Below, in pieces: positions 58,123 to 64,000 of a stretch of DNA of 64,000 nt (position 1 is its first letter; the number at the start of each line of letters is the position of its first letter). Origin of the DNA: Rossellomorea aquimaris (lineage in GTDB: Bacteria; Bacillota; Bacilli; Bacillales; Bacillaceae_B). Under the pieces are notes generated by a model, which made no database searches, had not been told where the DNA came from, and saw only the letters and a program-made list of their open reading frames with translations. A program made the position numbers and the translations under genes. Where the stretch lies: the NCBI RefSeq assembly GCF_035590735.1, contig NZ_CP141595.1, forward strand, positions 2,451,001-2,515,000, given 5' to 3'.

Positions 58123-58839
58123 TCACTGCAAATCAAGTGAATGGAAGAAATCATTTGTAAGGTCTTTCACAGCACGTTCTTCCGCTTTTCTGTAAGAAAT
58201 GATGAATGAAGTAGAAGGCCCGCTGGATTTGTCCAAGTCATGGGTTGAAGTGACATTCTCTCTTCTTAATGGCTTCCCTAATAAGAGAGAAAGTTCATGA
58301 ATAACGCCTTTAGAGCCGACTGGCATTATATCGACGATAGACGAGTGATGAACACAGTTCATAAATAGAGATAGTGGAGCAATGGAAGCATGTTGTTTTA
58401 TCACTTCATTTCCTACCAGGGGGGTTCCGATAAGCGCATAAGCAAGATTTGTACAAGAGGTAATGGGTCTTTTCTTGTTTCTGATCCCAATACACGTAAC
58501 TCCAAGTGCCGATTGATTAAGACCGATATTTGATTCAGTACTCCCTGTAATTGGAGTACCATCCAGGTTCATTTCACTTAAACCTTTCATCACACCACTG
58601 CAATACTGATCCCATACAGCTTCACTTGTAAAGTTCAGTAATTGAATAGCTTTCAGCCTTGTTCCCACGGCCAAACATTCCATCACTGCTACACGGAAAC
58701 AGTAATAACCCACTGTCTCAGGATCCGCAAGGACTACATCTCCTTCTTTATTTCCAATCCCTCCGCTGCAATCAGTAGCCAGTATCAGCTCTTCCTCATC
58801 TGAAATTGAAATGGATATAACATCTCGAAGCTTGCTCAT
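58123..58839 (-). CDS. cblS: Alpha-ribazole kinase CblS-like (AIR-synthase-related fold)
   Basis: 238 residues, GGGGGG before ATG 58839, which overlaps the cblT stop. The sequence ELILATDCSGGIGNKEGDVVLADPETVGYYCFRVAVMECL has the AIR-synthase/ThiL-like ATP-site pattern (Asp and Gly-rich loop). Its place directly after cblT and the cobalamin salvage genes matches CblS, which phosphorylates alpha-ribazole so that CobS can use it. The identification rests on context and length as much as on motifs. Confidence 0.8.
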   Translation of the reverse strand: MSKLRDVISISISDEEELILATDCSGGIGNKEGDVVLADPETVGYYCFRVAVMECLAVGTRLKAIQLLNFTSEAVWDQYCSGVMKGLSEMNLDGTPITGSTESNIGLNQSALGVTCIGIRNKKRPITSCTNLAYALIGTPLVGNEVIKQHASIAPLSLFMNCVHHSSIVDIMPVGSKGVIHELSLLLGKPLRRENVTSTHDLDKSSGPSTSFIISYRKAEERAVKDLTNDFFHSLDLQ

Positions 58840-59321
58840 GCGGTTTCCCCCCTATTCATTCTTGAATGAAGTGGAGGATACAAGAAGTGGGCTACCGTTA
58901 AATTGATGAAACTGGCTATTAATAAGGAAGGAAGAATCGCATAGTAAAAAGAATGACTAAGGATGAGTATAAATGGAATCCCTGCTAGTAGACCGTTTCC
59001 TATAAAAAACAGGATGGCTGCAAGCACCCTTTTTCCTTTCGCAAATATAAAACCAAATAACCATACAAAGAAGGCCATTTCAATAGCAATGAGAACATGA
59101 AGTGGTCCTAGCGGAAATCCAACGTAATAGCTTGAAAGCAAGTGACCTCCCCCTGCAACAATTGCCCCCCATCTCCCATTGTAAAGGGACGCAATCAATA
59201 ATGCAGGCATACTATCCAATGCAACCGTACCTATTACGGCAGGTATCTTCACCATTCCACCGATAGCAGAAAAAGCCATAAACAAGGAAAGTAATAAAAG
59301 AGTCCTAAGATTACTTTTCAT
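58836..59321 (-). CDS. cblT: ECF-type S component, alpha-ribazole transporter CblT-like
   Basis: 161 residues from ATG 59321, overlapping the adenosyltransferase stop by 11 bp; the longer frame to 59378 lies inside that gene. Five or six membrane helices (LLLLSLFMAFSAIGGMV, VLIAIEMAFFVWLFGFIFA, AILFFIGNGLLAGIPFIL) with SLYNGRWGAIVAGGGHLLSSYYVG resembling S components such as BtuM/CblT. Next to cblS, so alpha-ribazole uptake is the likely substrate. It needs the shared ECF energising module elsewhere. Confidence 0.82.
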   Translation of the reverse strand: MKSNLRTLLLLSLFMAFSAIGGMVKIPAVIGTVALDSMPALLIASLYNGRWGAIVAGGGHLLSSYYVGFPLGPLHVLIAIEMAFFVWLFGFIFAKGKRVLAAILFFIGNGLLAGIPFILILSHSFYYAILPSLLIASFINLTVAHFLYPPLHSRMNRGETA

Positions 59322-59901
59322 TTTTTTTCTGAACTTTTTCTGTTGAAAATACGTTTGCGCTGCGAATATATTCGACATCTTTTACATTACAACGATAATT
59401 GATCACACGTGCCAATGCGAAAAAGTAATCGGATAATCGATTGATATACTGCAATGTCACAATGGGAAAGTCCTCGTCCGTTTTTGAAAGCGAAACCATG
59501 ATTCTCTCTGCTCTTCTTGTAACCGTCCTAGCTATGTGAATACTTGATGAAGCTTTCACGCCACCTGGTAAAATGAACTTCTCAAGTGGAGGCGCTTCCT
59601 TGGTGAACCTATCGATCTTCTTCTCCAACGCCTGGACGGATTGGGACTGAAGCTTGATTTTTCTATGCTTAGAAACGTTTGATAGGTCACCCCCACAATC
59701 AAATAGTTCATGCTGAATCGTCTCAAGGTCCTGTAGTACATCCTGAAAACCCTCGACATCCAGTTCTGAAATGGCTTGCCCAACAAAAGAATTCACTTCA
59801 TCCAATGTTCCATATGCTTCGACACGTATATCATCTTTATCTACTCTTCCACCGATTAAACTCGTTTGACCTTTATCACCAGTTCTTGTGTAAAGCTGCA
59901 T
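59311..59901 (-). CDS. PduO-type ATP:cob(I)alamin adenosyltransferase
   Basis: 196 residues from ATG 59901, 5 nt after AAAGGAGAGGG; the longer frame to 60015 has no RBS. The motif MQLYTRTGDKGQTSLIGG starts the PduO/MMAB fold, with YGTLDEVNSFVG, HELFDCGGDLS and ARTVTRRAERI. The enzyme adenosylates cob(I)inamide or cobalamin. It closely resembles B. subtilis YvqK. It sits inside the cobalamin salvage operon. Confidence 0.94.
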   Translation of the reverse strand: MQLYTRTGDKGQTSLIGGRVDKDDIRVEAYGTLDEVNSFVGQAISELDVEGFQDVLQDLETIQHELFDCGGDLSNVSKHRKIKLQSQSVQALEKKIDRFTKEAPPLEKFILPGGVKASSSIHIARTVTRRAERIMVSLSKTDEDFPIVTLQYINRLSDYFFALARVINYRCNVKDVEYIRSANVFSTEKVQKKNEK

Positions 59902-59915
59902 ACTTACCCTCTCCT

Positions 59916-60353
59916 TTATCCTTTTAATGATGTAGCAAGGCCGTACCAAACCAGCCAAACTTCCTGAGAAATTTCCGCCAGGTCTTGATAAACCCACCCT
60001 GTCAAATCCCGCCACTCCCTGGACAGCTTATCCATTGGGACGATTCCTTTCCCGATTTCTGAACCTATCCAGATTACTCTGCGATCTGGGTCTTCATCTT
60101 CCCACTGCTTTAAGGTTTGCATCAAAATTGTAAATGACTTTCTGACTTCGGAATCATTATTTAAAATAGTTGGTCGAATTCCATACTCAAGCCCCTCTAT
60201 TACGATGACAGGGTTTGAAAAGTTGATCTCATCCAAATGAATCCTATCTCCATTGAATAATGGAATCCAGGTTGTATCCGTTTCTTTTAGATTAAAATGG
60301 GTTTTCACCCATCTGCTTTTCCCATTAAAGGAACCTCCCGTAACGAAGTACAT
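59916..60353 (-). CDS. CobU-like P-loop protein, reduced paralogue
   Basis: 145 residues from ATG 60353, 8 nt after GGAGG. A P-loop GGSFNGKSRW (6-15) replaces the canonical GGxRSGKS. The C-terminal part WIGSEIGKGIVPMDKLSREWRDLTGWVYQDLAEISQEVWLV region resembles the end of CobU (guanylyltransferase/kinase), including the GIVP motif. It lacks the central guanylylation region. It could be a GTP-binding accessory or a decayed CobU; the full CobU is encoded at 61670. Confidence 0.75.
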   Translation of the reverse strand: MYFVTGGSFNGKSRWVKTHFNLKETDTTWIPLFNGDRIHLDEINFSNPVIVIEGLEYGIRPTILNNDSEVRKSFTILMQTLKQWEDEDPDRRVIWIGSEIGKGIVPMDKLSREWRDLTGWVYQDLAEISQEVWLVWYGLATSLKG

Positions 60354-60934
60354 GTTTGATTCCTCCAATCATTTTCTGTCTTCCATACCATTTCATACCC
60401 TTCTCCATGATTGACCTTCCATTCCCAAAACGTTCTGTGAACATGTCCAGGAGATAAAGAAGTTAATAGATGTCGAATGACTCCACCATGAGTAATAACG
60501 GCGTACCGCTTCCCATTGTGCTCTTCTATCTGGGCTACGATCTGTGCCCATGCTAAATCGACTCGTTTTCCAAATTGATTCATCCCTTCCCCATTTGGTG
60601 GAGAAATGGATGGGTCCAATAACCATTCTTGATATACATCGTCTTCCTTTAAGCTCTCATAGGTTAAACCTTCCCAGCTTCCGAAGTGTAGCTCTCTTAA
60701 AAGGGATGAAGAGATCAATGGAGCATGAGGAAACAGAAAATGAGCGGTTTCTAAACAGCGGTTAAGATCACTTGAAAAGTATCGTTCATACTCTTCAAAA
60801 AGAGTATTTCGCCTTTTAAGTAATTCAATTCCTTTTTGAGATAAACTGGAATTGGTCCAGCCGAGGTATTTCCCCTGCTCATTTTCTTCTGTTAAACCAT
60901 GGCGAATACATGCAATAACCATATAGTCATCCAT
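60305..60934 (-). CDS. cobC: Alpha-ribazole phosphatase, CobC-like histidine phosphatase
   Basis: 209 residues, GGAG eight nt before ATG 60934. Histidine phosphatase motifs: CIRHGLTEEN (catalytic His12), SDLNRCLETA, LHFGSWEGLTYE and VITHGGVIRHLL (second His). In this context it removes the 5'-phosphate from alpha-ribazole phosphate or adenosylcobalamin phosphate. Its 3' end overlaps the next gene by about 49 bp. Confidence 0.9.
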   Translation of the reverse strand: MDDYMVIACIRHGLTEENEQGKYLGWTNSSLSQKGIELLKRRNTLFEEYERYFSSDLNRCLETAHFLFPHAPLISSSLLRELHFGSWEGLTYESLKEDDVYQEWLLDPSISPPNGEGMNQFGKRVDLAWAQIVAQIEEHNGKRYAVITHGGVIRHLLTSLSPGHVHRTFWEWKVNHGEGYEMVWKTENDWRNQTCTSLREVPLMGKADG

Positions 60935-61704
60935 AAAAACAACTCCACCCCCTCTACACTCCCCCCGATTGTATCACCGGACATACCGCCAAACCATTTG
61001 ATGGATCTAGAATAAACAAACCAGAATAAAGCTAACGTCACCAGGGTGAATAAAGAATAAAAATAAAAGAAATTTAAAAAGAAACTGCCGACTCCACCCA
61101 GCAATAAACCAGAAACAATCCATATAAGATCATAACCGGTCACATTCTTACTGAAACCATATCCCATTCCAGACGTCTGGGCTGCAGGGATAAGAATTAA
61201 ACTCGCCGCCATCATCATTCGACTTAAAAAGGGAATCGACACAAGAATCATACCTATCAAACTAGTGGAATGGGTTTGAATGATGGTTTCATAAATAAAT
61301 AAAAACCGTGAAGAAAGCAATACCACCAGTGACAAAACGCCAAAGGCACCTACCCTCGGGTCTTTCATTATTTCTAATCGCTTTTCCTTATCACTATAGG
61401 AAAAAAAGGCATCACTTGCATCCATATAGCCATCTAAATGGATGCCGCCCGTTAATACGATTGGCAATACCCAAATAAAGAATGATATACCTAAAGGGCT
61501 TATGTGCGTAAAAGAATTCAGAAAAACATATCCTCCTAAAAGAAACACACCTACAAATAAACCTAACAGTGGAAATGTCCGGACCATCCACTTCATTTCC
61601 CTTTTCCCTACTGAAAATTCTTTACGGATCGGCAGAATCGTAAAAAACTGGAGGTTAAGGAGAAAGCTTTTAAATAGGATCATGAGGAAACCGTCCTTCC
61701 TCAT
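60892..61704 (-). CDS. cobS: Adenosylcobinamide-GDP ribazoletransferase
   Basis: 270 residues from ATG 61704, 5 nt after GAGGGG and within the end of cobU. Signatures: FFTILPIRKEF, GGIHLDGYMDASDAFFSYSDKEKRLEIMKDPRVGAFG (metal Asp cluster) and about seven membrane helices. It joins adenosylcobinamide-GDP to alpha-ribazole to form adenosylcobalamin in the membrane. It overlaps cobC at its 3' end. Confidence 0.95.
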   Translation of the reverse strand: MRKDGFLMILFKSFLLNLQFFTILPIRKEFSVGKREMKWMVRTFPLLGLFVGVFLLGGYVFLNSFTHISPLGISFFIWVLPIVLTGGIHLDGYMDASDAFFSYSDKEKRLEIMKDPRVGAFGVLSLVVLLSSRFLFIYETIIQTHSTSLIGMILVSIPFLSRMMMAASLILIPAAQTSGMGYGFSKNVTGYDLIWIVSGLLLGGVGSFFLNFFYFYSLFTLVTLALFWFVYSRSIKWFGGMSGDTIGGSVEGVELFLWMTIWLLHVFAMV

Positions 61705-62251
61705 TCGTACCCCTCTTTTTCAAAACTGGGATTCCCGCCGTCATTTCAATCGCCACACATGCTTTTTTCACCATTCTTATATGCAATGCACCAAGCCGTT
61801 TCTGGAAAGTAAGGATATCCTTTGAAGCAATTGGAAGGTCAGAAACCAATTCATTGCTAACCAGGAACAGTACATCAACTTTATTTAGCAACTGTACGAT
61901 AGATTGATAGATTTTCTCTTCTATATATTGACCTATCTCCTCATTACTACCATACATCTCATTTGTTAAAAGAGTCGTGAGGCAGTCCAACAGTACAACG
62001 GAGTGTCGAGGAATTTGGTTGATCATCCTTTCAATTGAACTGGGACATTCAATAGTCGTCCATTCCACAGCAGTCGCTTGCCGGTCCTGCTGGTGTTTCA
62101 AGATTCTTTGCTCCATCTCCCTGTCAGTGTTCACTCCACAAGCAAGATAGACCAATGGAACGTTTGACTTCTTCTTCTCAATTGCCCATTTTTCAGCAAA
62201 AGAGCTTTTGCCGCTTCTAACCCCTCCGGTAATAAAATATAGGGTTCCCAA
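61670..62251 (-). CDS. cobU: Adenosylcobinamide kinase / guanylyltransferase
   Basis: 193 residues from TTG 62251, 7 nt after GAGGGGG; a longer frame to 62272 would start inside the RBS. Walker A GGVRSGKSSFAEKWA (9-23), then the guanylylated His region ILKHQQDR and VLLDCLTTLLTNEM. It phosphorylates and guanylylates adenosylcobinamide. The stop overlaps cobS by 35 bp. Confidence 0.94.
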   Translation of the reverse strand: MGTLYFITGGVRSGKSSFAEKWAIEKKKSNVPLVYLACGVNTDREMEQRILKHQQDRQATAVEWTTIECPSSIERMINQIPRHSVVLLDCLTTLLTNEMYGSNEEIGQYIEEKIYQSIVQLLNKVDVLFLVSNELVSDLPIASKDILTFQKRLGALHIRMVKKACVAIEMTAGIPVLKKRGTNEEGRFPHDPI

Positions 62252-62294
62252 GCCGATTCCCCCTCTCCTCAATTACCTTTTCATTGAAATAATT

Positions 62295-63755
62295 CTACTC
62301 TGTTTGATCCAAATAGCGTTCAATGGCTTTTTTTGTTACCTCATACACACCGCGCCCAATCAACTTCCCTATTGGTGTAATCGGCCCGGCAAACGGTTCC
62401 AGCTCACCTTGTTGACTTGAGGAGATCAGAATACTGTCGGTCGGTGTGCCGGTAGCAAGTTGACCAGTTCTTCTATCCCTCACATTCATGTCATGAAGGG
62501 CTCTCACTTTTGCTTCTGTTGAGGTTACAAGGGCTTCTATATATGCTTCATCTGAAAGATTCCCATTTATGAACACCCATGTATTAATCGTGCCTGGTCT
62601 TAAATCAATATCATATTGATAACTTGTCGAGACATCAATCGCATTCCCCACACCTGCTGTCACTACGACGAATACGGAATGCCCCTGAACTTCGAATGAT
62701 TCGCAAACCATATTATTTAAAGGAAGCGCCGTCATCATGCCTACAGAAAATGAGGGGTCCAGGTCTTTATGAACAAGAAATTCTTTCATGTCCTCTTGAT
62801 AATCTGAGCAGTCATAATCTGCAGGGACTCTACGATTGATAAAGTGCCTGTACCACCCGATTCCTGCACCAATAATTCCTGAGGACATGCATTTTAATGG
62901 GTAAGGGGCAGAGAAATGTATGTATTCTTCTCTCACGTTTAGGTAACTTTCATCTAACACAAAGTTCTCTGTCGCACTCTCCTCAGGAACAATGACCATT
63001 TGAGGTTTTGCAACTATAGGATGAGCTTGTTTCTGAACCTTTGTATGATACACCTCTTCTATATGTTTCTCTTTCAGAACCTCTTCCGGGTGGTGGAGAA
63101 GTTTGGTTCTTCCTTTGTCTAAGAGAAGTAAGCGATCACAGTATAAACTTGCTAAGTTTAAGTCATGAAAGATTGCGATTACCGTTAATTTTTCGTGTAT
63201 TGTTTGATTTTTAATTAAATCCAACAATGACTTCTGATACGAAAGATCGAGATGATTAGTGGGTTCATCAAGCAACAGGACCTGTGGCTCTTGAGCGAGA
63301 GCCTGGGCAAGGAATACCCTCTGCCGTTCTCCCCCGGACAACTCATGAAGGAAGCGGTCCTGAAAGGAAGTAATGCCCGTTTGATCCATTACCTTTTCCA
63401 CGATTTCAGTATCCCTTTCAGTCGTTCCTTTAAAGAAACCTTTTTGGTGAGCATATCTCCCCAGCATAACCGTCTCCCTCACCCCATAGGAAAAGGATTC
63501 TGTCGATATCTGAGGAAGTACCGCTACCTGTGTGGCTAGATCCCTTGAAGAAAAATGATGCAGTTTTTTTCCTTTTAACCTTATGCTTCCATCCATTAAT
63601 GGAAGCAGACCCGTCATGGCTTTTAACAGGGTCGTCTTTCCACTTCCGTTAGGTCCAAGAATCCCAAAGAATTCTCCTTCATCTATATGAAAATTCATGT
63701 CTTCCACGATTATTTTATCGTTATATCCTACTGTAACACCGTTTACATCTATCAT
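62295..63755 (-). CDS. Cobalamin ABC ATPase fused to CbiZ amidohydrolase
   Basis: 486 residues overlapping the btuC stop by 4 bp (ATGA). The ABC domain has Walker A GPNGSGKTT (34-42), signature LSGGERQRV near 139 and Walker B LLLDEPTNHLDL near 160. From about residue 265 the chain continues as CbiZ: LKCMSSGIIGAGIGWYRHFINRRVP, TALPLNNMVCESFEVQG, VTAGVGNAIDVS and ATGTPTDSILISSSQ. CbiZ removes the lower-ligand arm of adenosylpseudocobalamins to give adenosylcobyric acid. B. subtilis YvrA has the same fusion. It couples corrinoid import to remodelling. Confidence 0.94.
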   Translation of the reverse strand: MIDVNGVTVGYNDKIIVEDMNFHIDEGEFFGILGPNGSGKTTLLKAMTGLLPLMDGSIRLKGKKLHHFSSRDLATQVAVLPQISTESFSYGVRETVMLGRYAHQKGFFKGTTERDTEIVEKVMDQTGITSFQDRFLHELSGGERQRVFLAQALAQEPQVLLLDEPTNHLDLSYQKSLLDLIKNQTIHEKLTVIAIFHDLNLASLYCDRLLLLDKGRTKLLHHPEEVLKEKHIEEVYHTKVQKQAHPIVAKPQMVIVPEESATENFVLDESYLNVREEYIHFSAPYPLKCMSSGIIGAGIGWYRHFINRRVPADYDCSDYQEDMKEFLVHKDLDPSFSVGMMTALPLNNMVCESFEVQGHSVFVVVTAGVGNAIDVSTSYQYDIDLRPGTINTWVFINGNLSDEAYIEALVTSTEAKVRALHDMNVRDRRTGQLATGTPTDSILISSSQQGELEPFAGPITPIGKLIGRGVYEVTKKAIERYLDQTE

Positions 63756-64000
63756 GATGAAAGCCCTCTTTTCTTCAGGAGAATATAAGCAAACATCGGG
63801 GCACCGATAAGAGCTGTTATCACTCCAATCGGAAGCTCGGTTGGTGCAATGATGGTTCTTGAAATGAGATCAGCCAACACGAGAAAGCCTCCCCCAACAA
63901 TGATGGACAAAGGAAGTAAGTGTCTATGGTCATGCCCTACTATCCTTCTTAGAAAATGAGGAATTACGAGCCCCACGAATCCAATTGTACCCGAAACGGC
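63752..64000 (-). CDS. FecCD/BtuC-type ABC permease, 5' part cut by window edge
   Basis: The last 82 residues of an ABC permease, still open at base 64000. AVSGTIGFVGLVIPHFLRRIVGHDHRHLLPLS carries the coupling-helix signature of FecCD/BtuC permeases, followed by a last membrane helix (VITALIGAPMFAYIL). It precedes the ABC-CbiZ gene and so belongs to the B12 importer (YvrB-type). Confidence 0.93.
   Translation of the reverse strand, partial: AVSGTIGFVGLVIPHFLRRIVGHDHRHLLPLSIIVGGGFLVLADLISRTIIAPTELPIGVITALIGAPMFAYILLKKRGLSS

Noticed and set aside
1..64000. CRISPR array, rRNA, integrase or transposase
   Set aside because: No regularly spaced direct repeats, rRNA motifs or DDE/tyrosine-recombinase signatures were seen while reading.

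Overview
The window reads as chromosomal DNA of a low-GC, spore-former-type Bacillaceae. Evidence: strong AGGAGG-type ribosome binding sites, many TTG starts, intrinsic terminators after almost every unit, and near-identical matches to Bacillus proteins I know (DesR/DesK, YfkM-type DJ-1 protein, AmpS, PpiB, ProA/B/C, YvrA-type B12 ABC protein). A marine or Rossellomorea/Bacillus-like species is my guess only. I see no rRNA, tRNA, CRISPR array, transposase or prophage.

Layout. 1-900: the 5' part of tenA behind a TPP riboswitch, on the reverse strand. 904-2642: the desK-desR membrane-fluidity sensor pair. 2777-5668: a small ribbon-helix-helix protein with a palindromic operator, then a secreted tandem-duplicated cyanophycinase-like protein. 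5868-21142: housekeeping and hypothetical genes (CDP-diglyceride synthase-like protein, ExoA, DEAD-box helicase, tandem P-loop protein, AIM24-type protein, Enterobacteria-type SpeD, CAP-domain protein, DsbA-like protein, SUV3-like helicase, HAD enzymes). 21294-22899: mtnX, two converging non-coding RNAs (an unrecognised ~110-nt RNA and a probable 6S RNA) and ppiB. 23142-25946: an orphan holin, a DJ-1 protein, and a peroxiredoxin whose peroxidatic cysteine codon is TGA, followed at the right distance by a GGUC-loop hairpin. I read this as a selenocysteine peroxiredoxin.

26422-36768 is dominated by reactive-sulfur genes in two blocks. They hold two paralogous rhodanese/metallo-beta-lactamase persulfide-dioxygenase-like proteins, two single-domain rhodaneses, a TusA-rhodanese fusion, a DsrE-like protein, a TusA, a TauE exporter and a CstR-type repressor. 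Operator-like palindromes (WWACY-N5-RGGTAT) recur; two of them sit exactly in the -35/-10 spacer of a promoter. A two-component system and a YpuA-like protein lie between the blocks. 36846-41348: an M24 peptidase-like protein, then cstA followed by a small protein ending in Cys-Cys and an ArsA-type ATPase. 43685-45069: an NprR/RNPP-type TPR regulator overlapped by a 38-residue secreted pre-peptide gene, a likely quorum-sensing pair. 45290-53046: AmpS, a DUF915 hydrolase, an rRNA methyltransferase, a non-coding stretch of dispersed repeats, a GmhB-like phosphatase, and a coupled cNMP/CBS/nucleotidyltransferase plus DEDDh exonuclease pair.

53126-56544: proline synthesis (proC, proB, proA). 56999-57952: an LCP cell-wall ligase. 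58123-64000: a tightly overlapped cobalamin uptake and salvage operon (btuC, ABC-CbiZ fusion, cobU, cobS, cobC, a reduced CobU-like protein, PduO-type adenosyltransferase, cblT, cblS), running off the right edge.

Strongest candidates for something new: the TGA-containing peroxiredoxin with its hairpin, the regulator-peptide pair, the unrecognised sRNA facing the 6S gene, and the two-block persulfide regulon. All functional statements come from reading translated sequence and recalled family knowledge; no searches were run.
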